The notes: generated by a model from the sequence alone, not told the origin. 64,000 nucleotides of DNA from Conchocele bisecta (GCA_029237695.1 CM055273.1:57773968-57837967), one strand, 5' to 3'. Counted from the first letter of the stretch, positions 22,182 to 34,189 are shown. Made by a program: numbers and translations.

Positions 22182-22603
22182 TAATTCCAGCACAAAAATA
22201 TTTACACAATTCCCTAACATTTGATTGGCCCGTAGCAAGTCTATGTCCAAAATTTATATCCCAGTAAACTCCCACGCCGAACTACTTTCCATAACCGTGA
22301 GGCACAGTTAAAATAATTCTTAAGAAAATGGAAGATAAACACATTTTCTTGATGAATTTATTTCAAATGCTGGAATTATAAGGAATGAATGGCCTTTTTG
22401 TGGAATTTATCGGGGATATAAACTTGGAAAAGTAGCGGAAATACTGGACGAGGCCTTAAAAAATTACAATTTTCGAGAAAAAAATGAAAATAAATTTGAT
22501 TTTTTTTCGAAAATTGTAATTTTTTATCGCTTCGTCCAGTATTCCCGCGACTTTTCCAAGTTTATACCCCGATAAATTCCACAAAAAGGCCATTCATTCC
22601 TAT
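22182..22603. mobile_element. MITE family B with nested hairpin in the loop
   Basis: Starts CCAGCACAAAAATATTTAC and ends GGCCATTCATTCC. The palindrome loop, short in other copies, here holds a further hairpin, AAAAAATTACAATTTTCGAG and complement, at about 22458-22527. Confidence 0.85.
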
Positions 22604-22727
22604 AGTATCTGAAAAATACTGGCAACACTGTAGATCCTCATTAGACGGCTTGTTACAATTTGAATGGGCTAAACCAGGGCCATAGAACATGTTAGAATGA
22701 CCCAGTTTTTATGGAACGCCAAATCGA

Positions 22728-22832
22728 CATAAACTCAAATAATTAATGCTAGCTGTAAATAATTAGAGCTAGCATTAAATGTTTAGAGCTAGTTCCAAAT
22801 GATCGTAATGCATTAATTATTTGAGTTTATGT
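22728..22832. repeat. Inverted repeat, 23-bp arms
   Basis: Arms at 22728-22750 and 22810-22832 (ACATAAACTCAAATAATT...). The loop holds GCTAGCTGTAAATAATTAG and similar AGCTAG repeats. Confidence 0.85.
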
Positions 22833-23029
22833 AGAGTTTGCGTTTGCATGCCGACAAGCCACATTTACTTTAAAATATGTCAAGTTTGTGACTGTCACTG
22901 AATAAATTGGGTTTGTGACATTTGTGACCAGTGCACAGTGACCAGCCAGATCGGCCTACCATTTGCTCATTCTAATCAGTGCATTCAATGTTCACAATTC
23001 AGCCAACGAAACGCATGTCGTTCGTTTAA

Positions 23030-23260
23030 CCCTTTCACCCCTAAGTGACAAGAATGGATTTTGCTATGTTAATTTTTCAACCGTCAGAAAATGATTTTCA
23101 GACCAGTCCATTTATGAAAAGGGGGTATTTTCTGTTCTCAAAAATATGAAAATTACTTTCAAAAAGTACAGATCCTGATGAGACGACTTGTTACAAGCCG
23201 GCTCATCTGGATTTGCACTGTTTGCATAAACCGCTATAGCGAGCTTTCGGATTCAAAGGG
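23030..23260. mobile_element. MITE family E (TTAA)
   Basis: TTAA at 23026-23029 and 23261-23264; CCCTTTCACCCCTAAGTGAC start and TTCAAAGGG end; core hairpin GATGAGACGACTTG / CAAGCCGGCTCATC. Confidence 0.85.
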
Positions 23261-23359
23261 TTAACAGTTAAAGTAAATAAAAATATAAAAAATAAAGAAA
23301 AATATGTGTAGATAGTAAAGATACTTATCAGACTGCACACGTATGGTAACAGATCAGGA

Positions 23360-23600
23360 CCTAGACTGGTGGGTGGCAGGTGGGAGCATGCGATGGGTAA
23401 TTTAACAATCTGGATTCATCCTTACCAGGATCCGACCAGGGGGGGTGGGGGGTCCGACCGGAGACCTGGTTTGGCCCTCATGTAGGACTTTGGCTTTCTT
23501 GTGTGTGAGAGTTGAATCTGGTTATACCCTTTATACAAGTCATTACTTTTAGTGGAAGGGGCCTAGGCCGTTAAACACCAACAAATCAATAAGGAGCTAG
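23360..23600 (+). mobile_element. SINE
   Basis: GTGGCAGGTGGGAGCATGCG, GAGACCTGGTTTGGCCCTCA and GAGTTGAATCTGGTTATACC match 16730-16880; ends GGCCGTTAAACACCAACAAA. Confidence 0.65.
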
Positions 23601-23786
23601 ATTGCCCGACAACACCATAATTACGGTACATTTGTTCAATAGTGGTGTAGTAATATATGGGAAGTAACTATCGTTGGAAAATAACTCAGTTATGTACGAG
23701 TTGTTTCCCTTGTATGGCCGAATTGGGTGGCGGTTTTTGCAGTACGTTTCTGCTGGATATAAAACTGTTGATATGTGGCTGTGACC

Positions 23787-23985
23787 ACAGGTGGAAGACT
23801 CTGACCTATGACACCAAACAAATGCCTATTAAAAAAATCCCATTACCCCACCCACTTGGTCTCGTACATTACCATCTTCTATTTATATATGATGGTAATG
23901 TACGAGACCAAATGGGTTGGGTAATGGGATTTTTTTTTTAATAGGCATTTTTTTGGTGTCATAGGTCCGAGTCTTCCACCTGTGG
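23787..23985. mobile_element. Palindromic MITE of the 51153 hAT-like family, inside family D
   Basis: CACAGGTGGAAGACTC ... GAGTCTTCCACCTGTG with arms of about 90 bp; the inner TTACCCCACCCACTTGGTCT is shared with 51153-52222. Flanks read as the left end (GTGGCTGTGAC) and right end (CACTGGTCACAAATCCCATA) of family D. Confidence 0.85.
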
Positions 23986-24214
23986 AGCGACACTGGTCAC
24001 AAATCCCATAAGCCCAATTTCTCCAGGGCCGCAACCAGAGGTAAAGAAAAACAACAGACAAGGTGAACCAAGTATGGACTCCCGGAGCATTCTCCCTGCC
24101 AACACCCCAGGGATTTGTTTAATTCATAGCAACAAAAACAAAATCAGCAATTTGACAAACGATGCGGGGTCTGCCTCATCCGGGTTACGGTACTGCTTTC
24201 AAGCGACGGAGTTG

Positions 24215-24965
24215 TATGCAGAAATTATAAATGATTCTGTAAATAGTTTTCATGAAAAATCGCACATCTTCAGACTTGGGTACCAATTCACATGACGTGT
24301 CTCATATGTATGGTGTACGAACGGGGTCAAAACTAAACTTACAGGTGCAGCTATACAAATATACAGGTGCACCTGTAAAATACAGCTGCACCTGTAAAAA
24401 TACAGCTGCACCTGTAAAAAATACAGCTGCACCTGTACAAATACAGTTTAGTTTTGACCCCGTTCGTACACCATTACAGGTACAGCTATAAAAATATACA
24501 GGTGCACCTGCATTTTTTTTTACAGCTGCACCTGTAAATGTATAGCTTCACCTGTAAAATGTACATCTGCGGCTGTAAATGTATAGCTTCACCTGTAAAA
24601 TGTACATCTGCAGCTGTAAATGTATAGCTGCAGCTGTACAGGTGCAGCTATACATTTATAGCTGCAGCTATACAAATACAGGTGCAGCTATACATTTACA
24701 GGTGCAGCTATACATTTACAGCTGCAGCTGTACATTTTACAGGTGCAGCTATACATTTACATGTGCAGCTGTAAGTTTAGTTTTGACCCCGTTCGTACAC
24801 CATACATGTGACTTGGAAATGCATCCAGCTCTGATAAATGAGCTTAGAACGTTGTGTCCACTTCCGATGTCATTAATGAGACACGTCATGTGATTTTGTA
24901 CCTTCGGACATCTGCATAATTTCATGAAATACGTTTACAAAATTTACAATGATTTTTCGTAAATG
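24215..24965. repeat. Foldback element with CAGCTGCACCTGTA array
   Basis: Nested inverted repeats: outer imperfect arms (TTTCATGAAA near 24249 and 24923), a perfect 17-bp pair CACATGACGTGTCTCAT (24289-24305) / complement (24876-24892), and TATGGTGTACGAACGGGGTC at 24308 with complements near 24476 and 24806. Inside are about 20 alternating units of TACAGGTGCAGCT and AGCTGCACCTGTA spaced by A/T-rich bases. No coding potential. Confidence 0.88.
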
Positions 24966-25202
24966 GCTGTAAACATTTTCAGAGTAGATGTACATGCGGA
25001 CTGCGTCCGCCTCCGTATGTGTTTAGTCTGTTAATCTGTGTGTCCATGGGTCCGATTAATACATTTGCTGGAGTGTCTGCAATCTGCCACTGGGGCTTTT
25101 GTATGCCGGCAGACGACATTTTCTTGTTGACTCTCAGCGTATTGGAAATAGTGCATTCTCATGAGTCTGTACTGGACTGATCGCTTCTAGTTTTCGTCAT
25201 AA

Positions 25203-25267
25203 CTCGAAACTTCTGTCTGTAGCGCAGGGCGAAAGTCCCTACGTTACAGACAGAAAATTCGGGCTAG
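25203..25267. repeat. Hairpin
   Basis: TTCTGTCTGTAGCGCAGGG / CCCTACGTTACAGACAGAA with loop CGAAAGT. Confidence 0.7.
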
Positions 25268-25436
25268 TTTTCATCCGTGCCGAAAATGGGATGGATCGAC
25301 TCATAAACTTTGCATATATATACCCGTTGATATATGGTGTTGCTGTTAACGGGTGTACACTCACTATAAAACAATCAATCAATCTGTAAACTTGACACTC
25401 TGGGAAATAGGTTTTTTATTTGGATGGCTTTGGCTC

Positions 25437-25732
25437 TATTAGCTCTAAAATATGTCACGAAATACTGACAAACTTTGGAACCTATCTAAAATGGACACAT
25501 GTGGACCTCCCAAGTGTCCGGTGTATAGGGTTTCCATTGCAGTCTTTTGTTTGCGTATTCATGTCAGGATTTGCTGATGAGAACAGCGTAGACCTTGATC
25601 AGACTTACACACGAATGAAACCCGATCGGAGAAACACAAATACTGAGGTGTCGATTGTCAGCTAGGTTGCATATGGTAAATTAGGATAACCTACTAATCG
25701 GTTAGTATTTCGCGACATATTTTAGAGCTAAT
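25437..25732. repeat. Inverted repeat pair with 30-bp arms
   Basis: TATTAGCTCTAAAATATGTC at 25437 and its complement ending at 25732; arms nearly perfect, about 235 bases apart. A family M-like GGAACCTATCTAAAATGGAC lies just inside the left arm. Confidence 0.7.
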
Positions 25733-26520
25733 AGTCATTAATTACCATTGATTGCACATTATTAAATAATACGCATTAACCCTCTGCAATCATGAATATT
25801 GTACGCTGGTCAGGTGTTCCTCGACCTACGTATACCACTCGCTAGCTCTGCCACTGACTGCAGTATAATGAATCACGATTGTAAGAAGGCGAGAGCAGGA
25901 GACAATGCTCTAGATGGTAACTATGTCCGCCAATTGTAACCCGCAGACCAGAATACAACCCTCGTCACAATGACATGTTTCCGGTGTCGTGATTTATCGT
26001 ATGAGGTGGTTCCGGTGGACTAGTATGTGCTAAACCCTGACCAGACTGTACACACGCTTATTGCCAATATTGGCGGGTACTCGTCGACCATATAGTTACG
26101 GATCCGGTCTACGCTGTGCCTGGTGAACTGGTTGAATATGTTGATATCATTGTGACAAAGACAGCTGAATATCAGTTCACTGTATTGTAACATGTACGCG
26201 AACATAAACTCTGACTCGGCTATGGACTTGTATAAGGCATTGCGATCAATATGATTTGAATACTTGTGATCTGGCTCGGCCACTGCAAGTCCTTTATTGT
26301 TCCTTGCTATATTAGTATCGTATTATCATCACAAATGTGCATAGTCGAAATATAAAGGTTTCGCATGGATCACCGAACGTCAATCGTTGCTCCAAAGTAG
26401 TGAGCCACTGATTATGAACCTGTCACTATGACAACTTAAGGTGATAATGGAGCTGTATTTTCTCCCAATCGCTCACCTGACACCTGGATAACATATTCGG
26501 CGTACACTTAGCGAGCTAGT
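25733..26520. other. Stretch with no gene or clear repeat
   Basis: AT-rich with no codon bias or splice structure that I can support. An open frame on the minus strand (26020-26283) has no recognised motif. Confidence 0.4.
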
Positions 26521-26555
26521 TACCGTCCGTCCGTCCGTCCGTCCGTCCGTCCGTC
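26521..26555 (+). repeat. CCGT microsatellite
   Basis: About eight CCGT units. Several repeats in this window begin with such CCGTCCG runs. Confidence 0.95.
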
Positions 26556-27660
26556 ATCCGCCAACACTTTTCCGACATCTTCTTCTGAATCGCCATGATC
26601 GCTTGGGCGATGTTGACCAAACTTCATGAGATGGTCTGTGCGTTACTCATTTTCAGATTTGTTAAAATGAACCTCGTCGCATATCCAAGAAAAGTAGGTC
26701 AAATTCTTTAAACAAAAATATTCTTCTCACGAACAGCCAGATTTCTGATTTGTTAAAATGATGACACCGGGATCAAAAATGTGCGGGGTGCGGGGTCAAA
26801 TTTTAAATTTGACGAAATATGGTCATGTTATATATCAAATCGAGGGCACCGAGACGTTCACTCTGAAGCAGTTTTTGTCGAAATGGGATGATAACGTTAT
26901 CTCAAAATGGACACCGAAAGATCGAAATGTCATCCTTTTAACATATATTTCAAACGTCTTCCTCTCGTGAAATGCTTGGTCGATTCTGGTCAAATTTGAC
27001 AGTAACTTATGGTGCGTGGGTGAAGCCTTTTCATATATTTGTTACAATGGAGGTCGTCGCATCTCCAAGATGGCCGCCGTAGAAAAGCAGGTCAATTTGT
27101 AAAATAAAATAAAAATTCTTCTCAAGAGCCGCTGGATCATTTCAACGAAACTTGGCAGAAATTATCGATAGTCAATGCTTTCAGATTCGTGTCTGTTTCA
27201 TATGGTCATCTATAGTAGTTTTACCTCGTGGTCCCACTCTGTCAATAGGTAGGTAGTAACGATAGGACGTTAGTAACACCTTTCATGTTTCAATAACTTA
27301 TGTCATGAATCGCTTCACCGATTTAGATTATAGTTGGCCACAATGTGTGTGGAAAGATGGTGGTTTGTTTTAGTATGACCCACGTCCGAACGCCCAAGGT
27401 CAATGCCACTGATGATTTATGTTCACCTTGTTTGTAAGGCAAATGCGTTAAAAGATTTTAGTTTGTTGTTTTGTTTCCATTGTTTATTCAATAACTTATG
27501 AACCGGGAACATAATATTTGGCCAATGTGTGCCTAGGGATGGTGCTTTGTTTCACATACACCCAACGTCTGAACACCCAATGTTAATGTCACTGAGGACT
27601 AATGTTTCAGTTTATTATCAAGGCAGCCAGCGATGGGATTAGCTTTAGTGATATCAATGC
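26556..27660 (+). repeat. Diverged moderately repeated sequence
   Basis: CTTATGTCATGAATCGCTTC and GTATGACCCACGTCCGAACG (about 27300-27400) recur diverged at 27485-27580 and again near 5155 and 46970. The open frame at 26758-26970 lies inside this material and I do not treat it as a gene. Confidence 0.5.
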
Positions 27661-27734
27661 CAGTGTTATTATAAAAGACCCTGCTCAGGCCCGTACGCAG
27701 AGGGGGTGCGACGGGTGCGTACGCACCTCATTAA

Positions 27735-27979
27735 CCCTTTCACTCTTAACCCGCATGCCTGTATAGTGGTATTGGCAAACAGTGTAGATCCAGATGAGCC
27801 GGCTCGTGACGAGCCGTCTCATCAGGATCTGCACTTTTTGCAAGTAATGTTCATAATTTTGAGAACAAAAACACCTCATGTTCATAAATGGACTGGTCTG
27901 AAAATCATTTTGTGATGATTGGAATGGGTTGCAAAATTAACATATCAAAATCCATTCCAGTTATTTAGGGGTGAAATGG
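27735..27979. mobile_element. MITE family E (TTAA)
   Basis: TTAA at 27731-27734 and 27980-27983; core hairpin GATGAGCCGGCTCGTGACGA / complement. Confidence 0.82.
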
Positions 27980-28008
27980 TTAATCTGCCGAGGTCTGTCC
28001 GTGAATGT

Positions 28009-28010
<2 letters not shown>

Positions 28011-28043
<33 letters not shown>
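28011..28043 (+). repeat. Poly(A) run
   Basis: About 33 consecutive A residues; no recognisable retroelement body directly upstream. Confidence 0.9.
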
Positions 28044-28047
<4 letters not shown>

Positions 28048-28884
28048 CAATTGATGACGTGCAGCTTACACTGGGTAGATATAACCGGTTTCCGATTCCT
28101 TGTAACTAACCGTATGTTTTTCACTCGGGTGAGCTAGCCTATTATGTGTACGAACTGAAATCGCGTACAGGTTTCATAACTGTGTGTTGAAACTACAAGG
28201 CTTGACCTAGAGTTAGCTGGCAATCGATCACACCACGTCGCCGCACGTGTGCATGGGGCGCCTCGCGGGGAGTTGCGATTAATTACAGCAATCTGGTAAT
28301 ACATCCAGAGCGCTTGGCTCGGAAAACCGCTTATCGATCAAGCGTTGCGAAGTATGCGATGAATAGAATATCGCGTCGGCAGGCCGGTTTGGGCAATCTT
28401 TATAGGCGTGTGTGTATGTTATATAGAGTTGGCTATGCGATATGACCTAGATACGGTAACTGTACGTTTATAAACTTTTAAACCCCTTTGTTCGATATTG
28501 CAGATGCACAAATGTTTGCTGAAAGTTAAACAAGGCACGCAAGAAGTGTTCTATAAACAAGTTTCACTCGGATGGCAACAACTGCCAGGATACAGATTTG
28601 GAGATGTATGGATTCCAAGTTATAATATTGGTCCAACATTTTTAAGACCAATATTGATTTCACTGAACCCTAAGTGAAATAGGCAAGTATAATACTGTAA
28701 AGCCAGTGTATGAAGTGTGGGAAATGTTTATCAAGTGATACAAATGCATGCCAACAGAAATAGACAAGTAGGCTATATCTCGAATATAAATTGTAAACGT
28801 ATGAACGTGAACTTGAATTAATAATTTGGACGAATGGCTATGGTTGGCTGTACTACGCAATAATACTTGATGAATGCATGGTGG

Positions 28885-31800
28885 GCTTATTATATGGGCG
28901 CCGTTTTGGACAAAATACAATTTCATGATATCACCTATTCGAATATGTGATATCATGTATTCAGATGCGTGATATCACCAATTCAACATAAATAGATGAT
29001 ATCATGATCACCCTGTCGAAAGGGTGATGCCACCCATTTGACTTGGTGATATCACTCATTTGAATTGGTGATATCACCCTTTTGCGTTAAATCAATTAAA
29101 TCGCCCATTCAAATGAGTGATATCATATATTTGAATGAGTGATATCTATGGGGCGCAGTTTTGGACTTTAATAACACTTTGTGATATCACCTATTCGAAA
29201 TGGTGATATCATCCTTTTAAATAGGTGATAGCTGATGCAACAAGAAAGGGTGATATCATCCATTTGAATAGGTGATATCACCTATTCAAAAGGATGATGC
29301 AACAATAAAGGGTGATATTATCCATTCGAATAGGTGATATCACCTATTTAAAAAGATTATATCATTCATTTGAATGGGAGATATCGCCCTTTCATTCGAT
29401 AGGGTGATATCACTTTTTCGAATGGGTGATATCACTCATTCGAATGAAAGGGTGATATCACCATTTCGTGTTGAATCAATGACATCACACATTCAAGGGT
29501 GATATCACCCATTCGAATGAGTGATATCACCTTTTTGAATGGATGATATCACCCTTTCATGTCAAGTCAATGATATCACCTATTCAAATGAGTGCTATTA
29601 TATATTTGAATGGGTCCCGTTGAAAGGGTGTTATCACCAATTCAACATAATAGTCCATTCTAGTCCATTAAAACAAATGTGTGAAATCACCTATTTGAAT
29701 GTGTGATATCACCCATTCAAATAGGTGATAACAATCATTTGAATGGGTGACATCACTCTTTCGTTTTGAATCAATGATATCATCCATTCGAAAGGGTGAT
29801 ATCACTCCTTCAAATATGTGATATCACTGATTCGAATGGGTGATATCATTGATTCAACACGAAAGTGTGATACCACCTATTAAAATGGATGGCATCACCT
29901 ATTTGAATGGGTGATATCACGCATTCGAATAGGTGATAGCACCCATTACGTTTTAGCTCGACTATTCGAAGAATAGTTAGAGCTTATGTAGTCACACCGG
30001 CGTCGGCGTCACTGTCACGCATTGGTTACGGTTTTTAGTCGAGCTTGTATATGGAATATTATTTTGGACTTGAAATTTTGTCTTTTTAGCTCGACTATTC
30101 GAAGATTAGTTAGAGCTTATGTAGTCACCCCGACGTCGGCGTCGGCGTCACCTCACCGTCACGCCTTCGTTAAGGTTTTTAGTCAAGCTTGTATATGGAA
30201 TACTCCTGGCCCTACACCCACCATACTTGGACAACTTCATCTCCTAGTGATGTACATCAACAACCCCTGACATATATTTGACCTTGACCTACATTTAACC
30301 TTGAATTACTTCGTGAATCCCCCTTGGTTAAGGTTTTTAGTCAACCTTGGTTAAGCTTTTTAGTCAAGCTTGTACATGGATTACTATTGTGCATACATAC
30401 ACCATACTTGGACAACCTTTTCTCATAGGGATGTACATCAATAACCCCTGATCTATATTTGACATTGACCTACATTTCCTCTTGAATTACTTACTTAATT
30501 CTCCTTCGTTAAGGTTTTTAGTCAAGCTTGTAGATGGAATACTCCTGGCCCTACACCAACCATACTTGGACAACTTCATCTCATAGTGATGTACTTCAAC
30601 AACCCCTGACCTATATTTGACCTTGACCTACATTTAACCTTGAATTACTTCGTTAATTCCCCTTGGTTAAGATTTTTAGTCAACCTTGGTTAAGGCTTTT
30701 AGTCAAGCTTGTACATGGAATACTATTGTGCATACAGACACCATACTTGGACAACCTTTTCGCATAGGGATGTACATCAATAACCCCTGATCTATATTTG
30801 ACATTGACCTACATTTCCTCTTGAATTACTTACTTAATTCCCCTTGGTTAAGGTTTTTAGTCAAGCTTGTAGATGGAATACTCCTGGCCCTACACCAACC
30901 ATACTTGGACAACTTCATCTCCTAGTGATGTACATCAACAACCCCGGACCTATTTTTTACCTTGACCTACATTTCCTCTTGAATTACTTACTTAATTCCC
31001 CATTGGTTAAGGTTTTTAGTCAACCTTGGTTAAGGTTTTTAGTCAAGTTTGTAGATGGAATACTATTGTGCATACAGACACTATACTTGGATAACTTTTT
31101 CTCATAGGGATGTACATCAATAAACCCTGACCTATATTTTACCTTCACCTACATTTCTTGAATTACTTACTTATTTCCCCTTGGTTAAGGTTTGTACTCA
31201 AACTTTGTTAAGGTTTATAGTCAAGCTTGTATATGGAATACTCCTGGGCCTACAGCAACCATACTTGGAAAACTTCATCTCCTTGTGATGTACATCAAAT
31301 AATCCCTGACCTATATTTGACCTTGACCTACTTTTACCCTTGGATTACTTAGTTATTTCCCCTTAGTTAAGGTTTTTAGTCAAGCTTGTATATGGAATAC
31401 TCCTGGGCCTACATCAACCATACTTGGAAAACTTCATCTCCTAGTGATGTACATCATAACCCCTGACCTATATCTGACATTGACCTACATTTAACCTTGA
31501 ATTACTTACTTAATTTCCCTTGGTTAAGGTTTTTAGTCAACCTTGGTTCAGGTTTTATGCAGGCCGCGGCCACCTTGTTTGTCACGATGTGTACATCGAC
31601 AACCCTCGTAGTCGAGCTATGCTGTTCTCCTACAGCTCTTGTTAATCGGTGATATCACTTTTAAATACGTGATATCACCGATTCGAAAGTTTGATATCAC
31701 CGATTTGAAAGGTGATATCATCTATTCATTTCGAATGGGTAATATCACCAATTCGAATAGGTGATATCACCCACACCAATAACATTTGGATCTGAATAGG

Positions 31801-32106
31801 TGATATCACCCAGGTATCACCTATTCGAATGGGTGATATCACAAAGTTTTATTAAAGTAAAAAATTGCGCCCCATATATATCATCAATTCAACGTAAACA
31901 TCAATTATAGTCCATTAAAAATGGATGATATCATCCATTCAAATAGGTGATATCACTCATTTGAATGTGGAATGTGGAAAGATGATAGCACAGCACCTAT
32001 TCGAATCAGTGATATATTCAAATAGGTGTCATCAAAACTTCAATTGTGTGATATCAACTATTTGAATGGGTGATATCACAAAATGATGTTAATTGTCCAA
32101 AGTGGC
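28885..32106. repeat. Foldback element built of GATATC palindromes
   Basis: Two blocks (about 28925-29950 and 31640-32090) hold about 38 GATATC sites, mostly as GGTGATATCACC, alternating with CATTCGAATG or CATTCAAATG spacers at a period near 22 bp. Both repeat components are themselves palindromic. The edges are inverted: GGGCGCCGTTTTGGAC near 28898 versus GTCCAAAGTGGCGAC at 32093-32107. A second inverted pair lies further in: GGGGCGCAGTTTTGGAC near 29149 and the complement type TTGCGCCCCATA at about 31866. No open frame of note. Confidence 0.9.
29951..31645 (+). mobile_element. Element inserted in the GATATC array, with 340-bp tandem dimers
   Basis: Starts TTTTAGCTCGACTATTCGAA (the start is repeated at 30086) with GGCGTCGGCGTC, and ends TAGTCGAGCTATGCTG ... 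ACAGCTCTTGTT. The middle holds about nine units of roughly 170 bp (GGTTTTTAGTCAAGCTTGTA), alternating between a CTCCTGGCCCTACACC type and a CTATTGTGCATACAGACACC type, so the real period is about 340 bp. Confidence 0.8.
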
Positions 32107-34185
32107 GACATTATTACAGTGACAGGTAAGGTCTGTTGGTCGGCAGATATGGAGACTAAAACGATAGAAAATTTTGCGAATCGGCAGATCATCTAGTATA
32201 CTTTATCAGAGTTTAACTCGCTGACAAACACATAGTAAATTAAGAAATAATCGGCGTTCAATTAATCTGCAGCCAACAAAATGCGCCTGTCGACTGTGGA
32301 AAAGTTATCACAGACCGTCGTCATGGTGATAAATGGGATTAATATTCCGTTTTAGACATGTAGAACAAAAAACAGTTGTAGTCATAATTAGTACACATGT
32401 TTATGTTTTCTACATGTTTAAAACAGTATATAGTATATCATCCTATATCACCATGACGACGGCCTATGACTATTGTCGATATATAGAGAATACCAGGCTA
32501 GTGTCTTTTGATATTAAGTTTATCAGGCAATGCTAGGAAACGCGTCGGAATTCCGAGGCTTGCCGAGAAATTCCTACCGTTTCCGAGCCGAGCCTGATGA
32601 GCTTGATATAAAAATACACTAGCTTGGTATTCTATTTATCAGGTAACGTTTTATGCTCGAAAATGACATTAGATGAAGTCGTATTCTATGGACAGAACGC
32701 AGACTTGTTTTACGTTGCGTCATTACACTGACGTCATTCGGTAACGTCACGTGACGTCATCTGACAAATGGAACATCAGTTTTCACTCCGTTGTAACCCG
32801 GATGTTTATATCAGGGCAATGCCTGATACAACACTATGTTATCAGTCAGTACGTATTCGGTCAATGTAGGGCAGGTTATCTGATACATTATATAAAGCGG
32901 TTAAAACTCAATAGCCAATTGCACACTCACCCGCGCCTTACACCAAAACACTGATCAATTATATATACATCGTACGAAGTTATTTCATTTTAGCCAATAT
33001 TTAATCTTCTTACTTGGAATCTCGTATTAACTTTTCATACATTGTAGTAGTCACTATTTAATGTGGCGCGGAGCAAGAATACACATTTATGATTTATAGG
33101 TGTAATATCTTCCATTTACATGTATGTTGAAACGAGTACATTGTGTGATCGTATTAAAACCGTATTGTAAAAAGGTAAGACTATATATAATGAAACAGAG
33201 TAGCTGTATATATATAATCATTATTAGTTTGGCTTTAGAACACGTGGTTACTGATTGGGTGTACGTTCGTTCGTCCGTCTGTCTGTAAGATTTGAGTTAA
33301 AGTTTCCGTGTACCCATGATTTCTGCATCCGTAAGTCTGATTGACTCGAAAATTCATAAATTATACTTCTTTATCATCATCCATAGTTTCATTATATAGC
33401 CCACCCATTCGGCTTTCATCCCAAGATCAAGGTCAAATGACTTTTAAAATATTTGCTGGTCGGAACAGGCGGTGGCCGGGGGTGTCCGTTGCTCTGGTTT
33501 CGTACTGTGGTTAATTATGACTTGTTCAAAGCAAGTTTCAAGTATTTACCGTTTACATTGTTTTATAATCTACTAGAATTTATATCTGCCAGTGCTGAAT
33601 ATACGAATTGACGTAAATTGTAGAACTATACCTTTAAAGACATACTTCAATACATATTAGAATATTCAACGTGAGAATCCTCTGATGTGCAACGAAAATG
33701 TACCCCAAGTGGGATAGCAATACGTAAATGTGGCTGTGAATGGAGCTTGTGGGATTTGTGACCAGTGTGACTCCTGATCAAATAGCACACCTCTGTAACC
33801 TGATAACGATCTACATTGCTTTTTGGAAGCATGACGTGTGTTTCGTTGATGAAATGGCGAACAGTGCAGATCCTGATGCACAGGCTGATCTGGGTCTGCA
33901 CTGGTAGCAAAAACTCATAAGCACAATTTCTCAACTCAGTCGCAAATTTGACGTAGCTATACCGACTATCTGTTTCCTTTCAAAGTATAACTGTAAACGC
34001 TCATATATTTGTTTCTGTCGGATTCTAAAGAGTATGTACAATACTTGCATATAATTATATGTATATATAGTTTCACCCTTGACATATGCTTTCTGATACA
34101 TATTAAATTAATATGTTAAAAATAGTATGTATATATTAAATATATGGACTGCAAATTAACTTTATCAAACAAACGTACCATTTTA
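32107..34185. other. Mostly low-repeat stretch with fragments
   Basis: No gene found. Contains an inverted repeat at 32310-32463 (CCGTCGTCATGGTGATA / complement, loop about 115 bp), an inverted pair near 32485 and 32640 (AGAATACCAGGCTAGTGT / complement), a CCGTCTGTCTG repeat start at 33275, and family D at 33727-33950. Confidence 0.55.
33727..33950. mobile_element. MITE family D
   Basis: ATGTGGCTGTGAATGGAG at the left; ACAGTGCAGATCCTGATG and GGCTGATCTGGGTCTGCACT form the core; right end CATAAGCACAATTTCTC. Confidence 0.75.
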
Positions 34186-34189
34186 TTAA

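Noticed and set aside
26758..26970. 70-codon open frame containing FTLKQFLSKWDDNVISKW
   Set aside because: It lies in diverged repeated sequence with no flanking coding exons or known domain.
28925..29950. CRISPR-like array (short repeats with spacers)
   Set aside because: Eukaryotic context; the spacers are themselves the same palindrome, not unique sequences, and there are no cas genes.
30086..31560. Open frames in the 170-bp units (for example 30022-30270 and 30844-31107)
   Set aside because: Products repeat with the tandem unit and carry no domain.
32752..32954. CRE-like TGACGTCA sites and a short frame as a promoter and gene
   Set aside because: The same sequence recurs diverged near 4516-4560, so it is a dispersed repeat fragment.
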